NCBI GenBank assembly: GCA_030018915.1 | Contig: JASEHE010000008.1 | Span: 1 to 34,383, forward strand | Source of the DNA: Verrucomicrobiota bacterium | GTDB lineage: Bacteria > Verrucomicrobiota > Kiritimatiellia > UBA8416 > SLMC01 | DNA length: 34,383 nt | Direction: 5' to 3' | In this document: positions 24,604-34,040 of the stretch, in pieces | How positions within the stretch are numbered: position 1 is the first letter of the stretch | How the letters are laid out: every line of letters begins with the position of its first letter | Position numbers and translations under genes: made by a program | The notes under the pieces: model-generated | Told to the model about the DNA's origin: nothing | Databases searched by the model: none | What the model saw: only the letters and a program-made list of their open reading frames with translations

Positions 24604-26952
24604 CTAAAGAATCAGTCCTCTTACCAGCCGGCTTTCGTCAAGCCCCAGCGCCCGAAACGCCCCGCAGATGGCGGGAAAAGCTTGGACGGCTGCAATGACA
24701 ACAGGAATGCCGGATTCAAGAAGGGCTGCCGGCGAGAGGATATTGTGCCCGAGAAACCGTCCGCCAATCTTGGATGGCGTATCGTCCACCAGGAAAGCGA
24801 TCTTAACGCGCTTGAAGAAGGCTGACCTTTCTATCAAGTGCTTGGCCTGCCACCCCGCTCCCCATATTGCCACAGCCTCGCAGTCGGCCGGATTCGCCCA
24901 AGCATGGGTGAGGTTCAACTCAGCAAGCTTCGATTCAATGACCCGTCCCTCGTCCTCCCGGATCTCCCAAAGCCTTGCCCTGGCCAGATCGTCAAGATAT
25001 ACAACGCGGAATCCGGCGTCGCATGCCAGCCCGTAGAGGACGATCATGGCCGTCACCACATCGACAGGAACGGTTTCCTTCTTGAAGTCATAGCTGATCT
25101 GGATATTGCACCCGGCCAGGCGCCGGCGACGCAGGAGTGCCCCAAAAGCCATGACCTCATCCAACGAACTGTTCGCCTCGATGAATACATACTTGATCGT
25201 CACCTGGCCGGCGTTTGCCGCGGCGTATCGTTCCAAGTTAGCCAAGCAGTCCGTCAATCGCCGTCGGCCGTGCACCCGTGCATAGGTGTCTTCAGTGCCT
25301 GCATCAAGGCTGGTAACCACTGATCCGCGGCCTTCGCACAGCAGTTGATGCACAGTCTCGGAGAATACGACTGCATTCGTAAACACCCTTTGGTGGGCAT
25401 GTGGCAACGCGGCAGAAAGTCTCCTGACCAGATACTTGAACCGGCCGTCCAGCACCGGCTCCCCCCCTCCCAAAACCACCAGCCCGCAGTTGTCCAGAGC
25501 CTTCTCCTCCAGCAAATCGTCTATGAGCGCACCGACATCATATTGGGCGCCCACACCGCCATAGTAGACCTCGCTGCAGTATGAACACCGCAGATTGCAG
25601 ACCGAATGATACTCCAGCGACAAGTACCGGACATCCACACGTCTCACGGGGCCCCAGTCCTTGAACTCCAGAAAAGGACAGCCCTCGCACCCAGTTGGCT
25701 CCCCGCTGTTGATCCTGTCAAGCAGTCGCTGCTTTGCCTCAAGGATATTTCGGGCGACGAATTGGCCAGAACCACTGTTGTTTGTATCAAGCAGGCAGAC
25801 GTCGCCGCGCATCCGGCCGTCAACGAAGAAGCGTTTGCAGCATGCTCTGATTTGGGTGGGCGCCAGAAAGAGCGAGCCATGCAGGTCGCTGCAACTCCAA
25901 CTCTTCGTGATGACCTCGTCCATGTGCTCCTTGATGGCCTTGCCTTTCCCTGCGCAGTCCAAACGGCTGTCGCCCATCACCTTGAGAAAATGCTCCGCGA
26001 TCATCTGATACTTCGTCCTTAGCGCGCATCCGGCAAGCCCCTCGGGTTCTCTGTTGAACTCCTGATAGCCTCGATAGAGGGTTGCATAAAGCACGGCAGC
26101 TTCTTCCGCTGAGCGCGACAACCGATAGATCTCCCGGACTCTTGTGGCCAGGACACCGGTCAAGCCGGTTTGATAGAACCGCGGAAACTCTCCCAAATCA
26201 CCGTGGACGCGATCCGTCAGGGATTGTCGGATTTCTTTCCAGGCGCGCATGAAGCCGCGGATGTGCGCCTCTGAGATTGTGCCGACAATCGAGCCATCCC
26301 TCCGCCGCTTCAGATACAGGATCTCGGGAAGGTAGCGGATTCCCCGGGCATGCCAGTATACCTTGAAGAGGTAGTCGACGTCTTCGTGAAACCCCATGGC
26401 GAACCGAACCTTGTTCCGCACGATCAGCGACCTGCGTATCGCCGCATAGATCACAGATCCATCCATTCGCAGAGACAAGTAGCGCTTGATCAGCTCTCGT
26501 TTCTGCAGAGCGAACGAAGCATGATCGCGCCGCCCTGTCGCCGAGCGAGCAGGATCGTGAAGGTCAACGGAAGAGCAATGCGCCCAGTTGAAAACCACGA
26601 CATCAACGGGGGCTGCGCCGCGTGCGGCCAGGAATGCTTGCAGTGTCTCCAAGGCCTGGGGGGCAAGCCAATCATCGCTGTCCACGAACAATACCCAACG
26701 GCCGGAGGCCCTGGACAGCCCAATATTCCTGGCAATGCCAGGGCCCTGATTGCGGGCCGTCCGTGTCACGATCATGTTTCCGCGTTGACGGGCAAACCGG
26801 CTCGCGACCTCAAGCGTGGAGTCCGTGGAGCAATCGTCCACGAGTATCACCTCGAAATCCTCCGGGCTCAGACTCTGCCCGAAGACGCTTTCCAGACAGG
26901 GACCCACAAAGGCTTCCGCGTTATATGCCGGGACGACTACGGAAAACTGCAT
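24604..26952 (-). CDS. Three-domain protein: GT2 glycosyltransferase, radical SAM (CX3CX2C), C-terminal Rossmann-like domain
   Basis: FSVVVPAYNAEAFVGPCLESVFGQ...VILVDDCSTDST...WVLFVDSDDWLAPQ; EYHSVCNLRCSYCSEVYYGG with GGGEPVLD; CEAVAIWGAGWQAKHLI...IAFLVDDTPSKIGGRFLGHNILSP. Confidence 0.88.
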   Translation of the reverse strand: MQFSVVVPAYNAEAFVGPCLESVFGQSLSPEDFEVILVDDCSTDSTLEVASRFARQRGNMIVTRTARNQGPGIARNIGLSRASGRWVLFVDSDDWLAPQALETLQAFLAARGAAPVDVVVFNWAHCSSVDLHDPARSATGRRDHASFALQKRELIKRYLSLRMDGSVIYAAIRRSLIVRNKVRFAMGFHEDVDYLFKVYWHARGIRYLPEILYLKRRRDGSIVGTISEAHIRGFMRAWKEIRQSLTDRVHGDLGEFPRFYQTGLTGVLATRVREIYRLSRSAEEAAVLYATLYRGYQEFNREPEGLAGCALRTKYQMIAEHFLKVMGDSRLDCAGKGKAIKEHMDEVITKSWSCSDLHGSLFLAPTQIRACCKRFFVDGRMRGDVCLLDTNNSGSGQFVARNILEAKQRLLDRINSGEPTGCEGCPFLEFKDWGPVRRVDVRYLSLEYHSVCNLRCSYCSEVYYGGVGAQYDVGALIDDLLEEKALDNCGLVVLGGGEPVLDGRFKYLVRRLSAALPHAHQRVFTNAVVFSETVHQLLCEGRGSVVTSLDAGTEDTYARVHGRRRLTDCLANLERYAAANAGQVTIKYVFIEANSSLDEVMAFGALLRRRRLAGCNIQISYDFKKETVPVDVVTAMIVLYGLACDAGFRVVYLDDLARARLWEIREDEGRVIESKLAELNLTHAWANPADCEAVAIWGAGWQAKHLIERSAFFKRVKIAFLVDDTPSKIGGRFLGHNILSPAALLESGIPVVIAAVQAFPAICGAFRALGLDESRLVRGLIL

Positions 26953-27075
26953 GAATCCACTCCCGGGAATTCCCCCGACAAGACGGACACACATCTAAAC
27001 CCCCGGCCACACCCCCAGGCGCCCGTCAAGTTCTCACCAGGCACAAAGGATAGCCATCCCACAAGGCCTATCGTC

Positions 27076-27369
27076 TTACTTCGGAAGGCTGGCGCTCTTG
27101 GCAGCCATCTTGCTCATGATGATCGAAACAAGCCCGCCGACCGTTCTGAAGTCGGAAGATTGTATGTCGGCGTTCAGGATTTCGATATTGAACGCCGACT
27201 CTATTTCCACAAGGAACTTGGTGATCTCAATCGAGTCGACATAGCCGGAGTCAAAATAGTTGAACGTGTCCGCCTCAACACCACCCGGCAGGCGAGCCTT
27301 CCTCTCGACCAACCGCAGCACGAACGCCCTGGCGGATTCCCTTGTGCACATCCCCGGTGATGAACTCAT
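27076..27369 (-). CDS. Acyl carrier protein
   Basis: NYFDSGYVDSIEITKFLVEIESAFNIEI contains a DSI phosphopantetheine-site motif. ATGA overlap with the upstream gene. Confidence 0.85.
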   Translation of the reverse strand: MSSSPGMCTRESARAFVLRLVERKARLPGGVEADTFNYFDSGYVDSIEITKFLVEIESAFNIEILNADIQSSDFRTVGGLVSIIMSKMAAKSASLPK

Positions 27370-28520
27370 GCCTTCGGACTCCCGACAGCCTGCCACGCCC
27401 TGGACCTGAACGACGCGACCATAGCCTCAAACAACTCGATCCCCTCTGCAGCCAATTCGCAGCCAAATACCTCTTCGGACTCCCACCGACCCTTTGCCTT
27501 GTGCTGCTGCCGACAATCCGCAATATCGGAGTATAGGTTCGCAAAAGCTTCAATGAAGCCAGCTGGATGCCCCGCCTTGAAGCGACCATAGCGCGACATC
27601 GCCGCAACGTCTACTGCGGATGATGCTCGATCAACGACCTGTCGCCGTCCGTCTGCAAAACACAACAGCAAATCTTCGGGACAGCACTGCAACCATTCCG
27701 CCGAAGCTTCCGACCCGTAGATTCTCAATCTCAGTCCGTTGCGGTGCCCCAGGGCGGATTTGCTGAACCACATCTGCCCTCGAATGTCATCCGAGTACCG
27801 GCACAGACACGTCACATTGTCGATCACGTCAAACGCACCGTAGCGGGCTTGCTCCGCAACGACCTCGATAGGCCTGCTCCCTGTCAGGTAGTGAACCAGG
27901 TGGTGAAGATGTGCCGCCAGATCCAGGTAGACCATCGGAATCCGGCCATCCAGAAGTCGCCAGGCCTGAGGGGCGAGTTTGTTGCCCTGTGCGTCCACCC
28001 TGCGGAACCCCTCCTGCGGCATCTCTACCTGAAAATGCAGAATCCTTCCCAGAACTCCCTTGCGAACAAGACTCCGCAACTCGCGAACCATTGGATAGCC
28101 AGAGTAGTTGTAGGTGATCACCAAGAACCCATTTCGCGCCTTCTGAGCCTGCTGAATCTGCCGGACCTCGGCGCTGTTGCCCCCCAGGGCCTTTTCACAA
28201 ATAACCGGCATTCCCTCCATCAGACATCCCGTGACGATTTCGCAGTGTGTCGGAGTTGGCGCAAGTACGACCACAGCATCCATCTGATCTTTCTCATTCA
28301 GAATCATCTCCTGCCACCGAGGGTACACGCGGGGAGAGGGAACGCCGTAGGCACGCGCGGTCTTCACGTTCGTCTTCCATTCCCTGCTGAAGCATCCGGC
28401 GTCTAGAGACCACCGCTTGTCCATCATGCACGCACAGGAATGGGCATACCCAATGCCGGAATGGACGGATCCGCCGATGAATCCCAACGACAACCGGCCA
28501 GGCTCAAGCTCTCTCTGCAT
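27366..28520 (-). CDS. Gfo/Idh/MocA-family oxidoreductase
   Basis: LSLGFIGGSVHSGIGYAHSCAC...DAVVVLAPTPTHCEIVTGCLMEGMPVICEKALGGNSAEVRQI. Confidence 0.88.
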   Translation of the reverse strand: MQRELEPGRLSLGFIGGSVHSGIGYAHSCACMMDKRWSLDAGCFSREWKTNVKTARAYGVPSPRVYPRWQEMILNEKDQMDAVVVLAPTPTHCEIVTGCLMEGMPVICEKALGGNSAEVRQIQQAQKARNGFLVITYNYSGYPMVRELRSLVRKGVLGRILHFQVEMPQEGFRRVDAQGNKLAPQAWRLLDGRIPMVYLDLAAHLHHLVHYLTGSRPIEVVAEQARYGAFDVIDNVTCLCRYSDDIRGQMWFSKSALGHRNGLRLRIYGSEASAEWLQCCPEDLLLCFADGRRQVVDRASSAVDVAAMSRYGRFKAGHPAGFIEAFANLYSDIADCRQQHKAKGRWESEEVFGCELAAEGIELFEAMVASFRSRAWQAVGSPKA

Positions 28521-28536
28521 GATGGTCTCCTGATGT

Positions 28537-30063
28537 CTACGTCCCGGCAAAACGCGCCACGAGTGCCTGCTTCATCGTCTTGCCGATACTGTTTTTCGGC
28601 AGCTGATTCACAACGAAAACTCGTCGGGGCTGCTGGAAATCAGCCAGGGTCCGCCCACAGTGAATTCTCAATGCGCGCTGGTCAAATGAACGGGCGTCCC
28701 GGGGGACGACCGCCACGGCAACAATCTCTCCCAGGCGATCGTCCCGCAGCGGGAAGGCAGCGCATTCGGCAACCGACGAATGCTCCATCAGGGTCAATTC
28801 AACGTCTGCCGGATAGACGTTGATGCCCCCGGTAATGATGATGTCTTTCTTCCTCCCGAGGAAGTAGAGATAGCCGTCCTTGTCCAACTTGCCAAGGTCG
28901 CCGGTCCGGAAGTAACGGCCCCACATTGCATCACGTGTCATGTCGGCGCGTTTGTGGTACCCGGCGAACATCATTGGGCTGCTGCACACGATCTCCCCAG
29001 CCGCTCCCGGCTCAACAACCTGGTCGTTGTCCCCCAGTATCTTGATGTCGACCCCGGCAATAGCCTTACCAACGGATTTGGGTCGGGTCTTCGCGCCATC
29101 CGCATCTAGATCCGAGGCGATTGCGATCTCCGAGGTCCCGTAGCACTCATGGAACCGGCAGCCCAGCGCTTCGATCAGTCGTCTCTTGACCGCGCCCTCA
29201 AGCAGCGCGGATGAGGACACAATACACCGCAGGCTATCGATCGACTGAGAACCCCCGGCCGTCAACGCCTCGCTGATCTGCCGAAGCTGAGTAGACACCG
29301 CGATGGTGAAGGTCACGCGCTGGTCTCTGACACAAGACAACCATGCCGACGGAGAAAACTTGGCCATCAGAATCGATGTCCCCCGGGTCAACATTGGGAT
29401 AAGGACGAGCCGCTCCGCCAAGGAATGATACAGAGGAGTTGCCGCGAGAACCCTGTCCTCAGCAGAAACGCCGTAGAGATCCGCGGCGGCTCGAGCCCGC
29501 TCAAACTTGACTCTCTGGGTCAGAACGATCGGCTTCGGGTCCCCTGTCGCGCCTGAAGTCATGGTCAGTATGAACGGGTCATCATCCCGCGCCCCCAGAT
29601 CGGCGGCCCCGCCGCGCGGCGGGGCCTCAGGCAGACTCCCAGGGAAGCCCATGCTTGCCCGCTCCCCACCAATTTCGAGCCACACACCATCCACAAAGGA
29701 GAACTCGCCAAGGCGCGATGACGTCAAGGCTTCAAGAGCATCTGACGATCCCACCACGTGCTTCACATCCGCGGCCCTGAACGCGCGGGCGACCGCCGGC
29801 GGCGGCAGAGAGGAGTTCAGGGGCACAAGCACGACCCCCAGGCGCGCGGCTGTCAACATGAGGACGACGAATTCGACGCCATTCGGCAGCAGGACGCCAA
29901 CATGCTCTCCCCTCCTGACTCCCCGGCGAACCATCAGCAGCGAGCAGCGGCTCACCAGGTTCGCGAGTTCCTCGTAGGTCATGCTCGTGCCCTCACACCA
30001 GATGGCACGCTTTCCCGGGCTCATCCGCGCAGCCGACTGGAATGCATGGGTGATCAAGGTCAT
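28537..30063 (-). CDS. AMP-forming acyl-CoA/acyl-ACP synthetase (ANL superfamily)
   Basis: FILTMTSGATGDPKPIVLTQ, ECYGTSEIAI, YFRTGDLGKLDKDGYLYFLGRKKDIIITGGINVYPADVE, PKNSIGKTMK. Confidence 0.93.
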   Translation of the reverse strand: MTLITHAFQSAARMSPGKRAIWCEGTSMTYEELANLVSRCSLLMVRRGVRRGEHVGVLLPNGVEFVVLMLTAARLGVVLVPLNSSLPPPAVARAFRAADVKHVVGSSDALEALTSSRLGEFSFVDGVWLEIGGERASMGFPGSLPEAPPRGGAADLGARDDDPFILTMTSGATGDPKPIVLTQRVKFERARAAADLYGVSAEDRVLAATPLYHSLAERLVLIPMLTRGTSILMAKFSPSAWLSCVRDQRVTFTIAVSTQLRQISEALTAGGSQSIDSLRCIVSSSALLEGAVKRRLIEALGCRFHECYGTSEIAIASDLDADGAKTRPKSVGKAIAGVDIKILGDNDQVVEPGAAGEIVCSSPMMFAGYHKRADMTRDAMWGRYFRTGDLGKLDKDGYLYFLGRKKDIIITGGINVYPADVELTLMEHSSVAECAAFPLRDDRLGEIVAVAVVPRDARSFDQRALRIHCGRTLADFQQPRRVFVVNQLPKNSIGKTMKQALVARFAGT

Positions 30064-30106
30064 CTTGAGCCTCGCATGGATACGCCGTCAGCAGACCGCA
30101 CGGCTC

Positions 30107-30781
30107 TCAGGGCGACAAGCGACCGAACTTCAGGAACGACTTGCTATCCAACCGAAACGGTTGGCCGGGTTCTGAAAGATAGACCTCATTGTCCCTCGTG
30201 TTCCTGTTGACGAGAGTGTTGGCGGCAAGGAAGTTGCGGGCGCCGAGACGGACCCCTTGCCCCAGACAGGAATTGACGCCGAAGAAGCAACCAGGTCCCA
30301 CCTGACAGCCACCCGCAATCGACACGCCTGCGTTGATCCAGTTCCACGGGCCGATGGTGCAGTCATGGCCAATGTTCACGTTGCCGCAAACGAATGTTCC
30401 CTGGCCGATTTGACTCCCCGGATGAATCGATGAGTGTTCGAGAATGATGCAGTTGTCTTCGATGACGACATCGTCATGGGCACACACGGATTCGTGGACA
30501 AAGCGGGCGAAGGAGTAGCCCTTCCCGTACGCCTCCATGCACTTCTTCTCGCGGAGTTCATTCATATCGACAAATCCCATCGCGATGAGCATTCTGTTCT
30601 CGCTTGGAGTGAAGGTCTCCTGAACCGTGCTGAACGGCACAAGAGGGAGCCCACAGAACGTGGATGCGCCCTCCGCGATGCGCGAATCGTCCACGGTGAA
30701 CCCGCGGACCTCCATGGTGTGCCGCGCGTAGGAATAGACAACTCTTGCCATAGCGCCGTTTCCATAGATGACAGTGCTCAT
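30107..30781 (-). CDS. NeuD/PglD-like sugar acyltransferase (left-handed beta-helix)
   Basis: VIYGNGAMARVVYSYA...; SSIHPGSQIGQGTFVCGNVNIGHDCTIGPWNWINAGVSIAGGCQVGPGCFFGVNS hexapeptide repeats. Confidence 0.85.
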   Translation of the reverse strand: MSTVIYGNGAMARVVYSYARHTMEVRGFTVDDSRIAEGASTFCGLPLVPFSTVQETFTPSENRMLIAMGFVDMNELREKKCMEAYGKGYSFARFVHESVCAHDDVVIEDNCIILEHSSIHPGSQIGQGTFVCGNVNIGHDCTIGPWNWINAGVSIAGGCQVGPGCFFGVNSCLGQGVRLGARNFLAANTLVNRNTRDNEVYLSEPGQPFRLDSKSFLKFGRLSP

Positions 30782-31929
30782 TGCGGTCTTGCTGAGGCAA
30801 AGAGGATAGTCTCTTGGCCGTGCACACTGAAATGATCGAAGTAGAACGAGTACCCCGCCTGTAGGCCATCCAAATACTCCGGTATGGTCAGGATGTCTTC
30901 TTCCTTGTGGTATGCCGAAATCGCAAGCCGGGGTTTGAATCGCAGCAGCGTTCTTTGGGCGCCCCGAAGCGCCTGCATCTCCGAGCCTTCAATATCCATT
31001 TTGATGAAGTCAACTCTCGACAAGTCATGCCGCGAGACGAGGTCATCAACAGACAGCGTCTTGACGGACAACGTCGCGGGGTCGCCTTGACCTGCCAGAC
31101 GGGTTCCTGGGCCTGCAGGGGCAAAGGCCACATCCTTGTCGCTCACTTCACCCATGGCTCGCTCAATCACATGAATACGTCGCCCTATTTCGGGATTCAT
31201 TTCGACGTTCTTCTTCAATACATCGAGGTTCTCAGGATCGATCTCGAAGGAGTAGACACGCCCCTTCGTGCCGGCTTGATCCGCAAAGTCAAGCGCCGTG
31301 TCCCCCCAACATGCACCCCCTTCGACAATAATGTCTTCGGGCAGCACCCGCACCGTCACACCTCCCCGCCTATAGTCGTAGGGCCGAAGTCCAAACACGT
31401 GCCGCGCGCCGCCCACGGGACTGTAGACATGAAGCTGCCGCTCCCGCCCCAAAACGCCTGTCTTCACGAGCCGCCAACGCGACCCGATCAACAACTCTTC
31501 CACCCCTCGTGCACGCCTCTGATCATCCGCGCAATCTGCCCAAAACTGGTCCGTATTCAGCCGCATCCGCGCGTGACGCGGACCAAGGATGCGAAACGTC
31601 AGGACATCCAGCAGAATGCGACGTGAATACTCATCGCCCAAGAGGAACCACAGCCGCTCATATCGTCCCCGTGCTTCGCAGATTTCCTCAAGCCGATTTG
31701 CGGCCCGCGGGATTGAGAAATGGCGGGCTGCCCAGCCTCTCTTCCCTGCCCATGCCTTGATCGTCATCTTTGTCCACGTCAGGAGCGAACTGGGCTTCGC
31801 GGGACTGCACGTCGCAAGATCCCATGTCTGCGGCACATATGCGTAGATGCATTCAAAGACACGTGACAAAAGCCGTTGCAGGAATGCGCCTCCCGACAGA
31901 TCCCCGAGTGATTCCAGATGAGCATTCAC
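30778..31929 (-). CDS. FkbM-family methyltransferase with N-terminal extension
   Basis: IIVEGGACWGDTALDFADQAGTKGRVYSFEIDPENLDVLKKNVEMNP...VDFIKMDIEGSEMQALRGAQRTL. GTGA overlap with the upstream gene. Confidence 0.88.
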   Translation of the reverse strand: MNAHLESLGDLSGGAFLQRLLSRVFECIYAYVPQTWDLATCSPAKPSSLLTWTKMTIKAWAGKRGWAARHFSIPRAANRLEEICEARGRYERLWFLLGDEYSRRILLDVLTFRILGPRHARMRLNTDQFWADCADDQRRARGVEELLIGSRWRLVKTGVLGRERQLHVYSPVGGARHVFGLRPYDYRRGGVTVRVLPEDIIVEGGACWGDTALDFADQAGTKGRVYSFEIDPENLDVLKKNVEMNPEIGRRIHVIERAMGEVSDKDVAFAPAGPGTRLAGQGDPATLSVKTLSVDDLVSRHDLSRVDFIKMDIEGSEMQALRGAQRTLLRFKPRLAISAYHKEEDILTIPEYLDGLQAGYSFYFDHFSVHGQETILFASARPQ

Positions 31930-33314
31930 TCGAGACCAGCCCCGCGTTCCGTGCACCACTCCAACCGGGGACGAACCACCCCCGGATACTTGCCGTGCCA
32001 GAAACCACGCCGATGTCCTTCCGCAACATGGAAAGTCAGGATGTCAGGGTATTGATAGAGGGTGGCCGCCCCATCTTCAACTACCTGCAGAGACACCCGA
32101 TAGGTCGAGTCGTTGAGAAGACCGGCTGGAATTCTCAGTCTTTCTCTCACTTCGCCCACGTCTCGCGCCTTGGGGACGCATCCTGTGGCGAAGGCGTGGA
32201 CGCCTTCAGATGTGCGGAAATGGGCCGTGAGGTTCAGGACGGATTCCGGCCTGCGGTTCCAAACAACGAAGAGGATATCGAACGGAGTATCCACGTTGAT
32301 AATACTGGACGCAGATCCAGTGACCGGGCTGATCCCCGCTGACAATACCCGTATGCGATCATTTCCGGGTGCCGCCTCGATGTCGTCCCATGAGCGCGCG
32401 GCGGGTGGGCCAACCGTCGCGCGAAGATAGTTCTCGATCGTCGTGCTCGCCTCCCCGTCCTCCGCAACAATCCCCGCATCGAGGCACAAGACCCGCCTGC
32501 ACAGTCCTCTCACGGCCGTCATGTTGTGGCTCACAAATAGTACGGTCCGCCCTTCTCCGGCCACACTTTCCATCTTGCCCAGACATTTCTTCTGGAATGC
32601 CGCGTCCCCCACTGCCAGGACTTCGTCTACCAGCAGGATTTCCGGGTCGAGGTGGGCGGCCACGGCGAAGGCGAGGCGGACGTACATGCCGGAGGAGTAG
32701 CGCTTGACCGGCGTGTCAATGAACTTCTCGATTTCGGCGAACGCAACGATCTCGTCGAACTTGGCCGCGATCTCCTTGCGCTTCATGCCCAGGATCGCGC
32801 CGTTGAGAAAGATGTTCTCCCGGCCGGACAATTCGGGATGAAACCCCGTTCCGACCTCCAGCAGGCTGCCCACCCGGCCCCGCAGCACGGCCCGGCCGCT
32901 CGTCGGCTCCGTGATCCGACTGAGAATCTTCAGCAGCGTGCTCTTCCCCGCCCCGTTCCGCCCGATGATCCCCAGCACCTCCCCCCGTTTGACCTTGAAC
33001 GAGACATCCTTCAGCGCCCAGATCCCGTCAGAGGAGGAATCTTGAACAGAAGATCGCAAAGACCGCCAAGTTCCGCGCGGCGCGGCTTCCGGCGCCCCGG
33101 TTTCCTGAACTCCGCGTTCTTTGCGACCTTGGTGTTCAATTCGGTCCGGCTTTCTTCCCGCGTTCCCTATCTGCCCCATCTCCTCCGCAGGATCGCGGCC
33201 GCGCAGCCGGTGCCACCAGCGCTCCGCGCTCTCCCGCAGCGTTGTCGCCCCGATCACGCCCAGCCGATACCGCTTGGAAAGCCTTTCGACCGAAATGATT
33301 ACATCATCGGACAT
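31926..33314 (-). CDS. wzt: Polysaccharide ABC transporter ATP-binding protein (Wzt-like) with C-terminal carbohydrate-binding domain and an in-frame insertion before Walker A
   Basis: VISVERLSKRYRLG...IWALKDVSFKVKRGEVLGIIGRNGAGKSTLLKILSRITEPTSGRAVLRGRVGSLLEVGTGFHPELSGRENIFLNG...YSSGMYVRLAFAVAAHLDPEILLVDEVLAVGD. Confidence 0.92.
   Translation of the reverse strand: MSDDVIISVERLSKRYRLGVIGATTLRESAERWWHRLRGRDPAEEMGQIGNAGRKPDRIEHQGRKERGVQETGAPEAAPRGTWRSLRSSVQDSSSDGIWALKDVSFKVKRGEVLGIIGRNGAGKSTLLKILSRITEPTSGRAVLRGRVGSLLEVGTGFHPELSGRENIFLNGAILGMKRKEIAAKFDEIVAFAEIEKFIDTPVKRYSSGMYVRLAFAVAAHLDPEILLVDEVLAVGDAAFQKKCLGKMESVAGEGRTVLFVSHNMTAVRGLCRRVLCLDAGIVAEDGEASTTIENYLRATVGPPAARSWDDIEAAPGNDRIRVLSAGISPVTGSASSIINVDTPFDILFVVWNRRPESVLNLTAHFRTSEGVHAFATGCVPKARDVGEVRERLRIPAGLLNDSTYRVSLQVVEDGAATLYQYPDILTFHVAEGHRRGFWHGKYPGVVRPRLEWCTERGAGLE
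33036..33150. repeat. Imperfect inverted-repeat element inserted in frame in wzt
   Basis: CTTGAACAGAAGATCGCAAAGACCGCCAAGTTCC (33041 on) is imperfectly reverse-complementary to GAACTCCGCGTTCTTTGCGACCTTGGTGTTCAAT (about 33113-33146). A direct copy of the first arm lies at about 33329-33365. Confidence 0.75.
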
Positions 33315-33436
33315 GACAATTGGAAGAAACTTGAACAGAAGATCGCAAAGACCACCAAGTTCGGCGCGCGACGCGCCGGTGTTCGCCATGCGCCCTCACC
33401 GCGATTGTGCTCGCCCCCCGGGATTCGCTACTCTTC

Positions 33437-33808
33437 TCAGAAGGCAACATCGTCGTCCGCGCCACGTAGAATCAGTCTGCTGATCCCCTTCACCAATTGT
33501 GCCTCATGGAAATTGATCAAAAGCCCGAGTGGAGTATTGAGCAACTTCATATAACTCAACAACTGGGCCTTGTGAACAGGCAAAATCCGCTCAACGGCCT
33601 TGATTTCAACAATCAGATAGTCGTCAACATAGACATCCGATCGCAGCGGCTGATCGAACCGCATCCCCTTGTATTCAACTGGAACGACTAATTGATTGAC
33701 AGCGGGAATATTCCGAAGCCCTAACTCCCGCATCAGACACTTCTCGTATATCTCTTCAAGGAGGCCCGGGCCTTTGACACGGAGGGCTTCTACGGCGGCC
33801 CCAATCAC
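33437..33808 (-). CDS. GxxExxY protein (PD-(D/E)XK-like), probably N-terminally truncated
   Basis: GPGLLEEIYEKCLMRELGLR...VVPVEYKGMRFDQPLRSDVYVDDYLIVEIKAVERILPVHKAQLLSYMKLLNTPLGLLINF. GTG start, with an in-frame TAG just upstream. Confidence 0.85.
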   Translation of the reverse strand: MIGAAVEALRVKGPGLLEEIYEKCLMRELGLRNIPAVNQLVVPVEYKGMRFDQPLRSDVYVDDYLIVEIKAVERILPVHKAQLLSYMKLLNTPLGLLINFHEAQLVKGISRLILRGADDDVAF

Positions 33809-33853
33809 CTGCTCCGTCTACCGGTTCGCCCTTTCAAAGTTCCTGTGCGTATT

Positions 33854-33947
33854 CCGCGATGATCCGGACACTGAATCCGCGATCATTCCGGACACCGAAT
33901 CCGGGACGTGTCCGGACAGTGAATCCGGGACGATACCGGACAGTTTT
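33854..33947. repeat. Four tandem 23-24 bp repeats, likely the transposase-binding end of an IS21-family element
   Basis: CCGCGATGATCCGGACACTGAAT / CCGCGATCATTCCGGACACCGAAT / CCGGGACGTGTCCGGACAGTGAAT / CCGGGACGATACCGGACAGTTTT, just upstream of istA. Confidence 0.8.
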
Positions 33948-34040
33948 GGGGCTTGACCGGAATGGGAAGCGGAGAAGAGTAGCGACGCTGGATAACTGAG
34001 ACGTATCGTTTCGCCTTTCTACAACAGAAAGGAGAGACGA

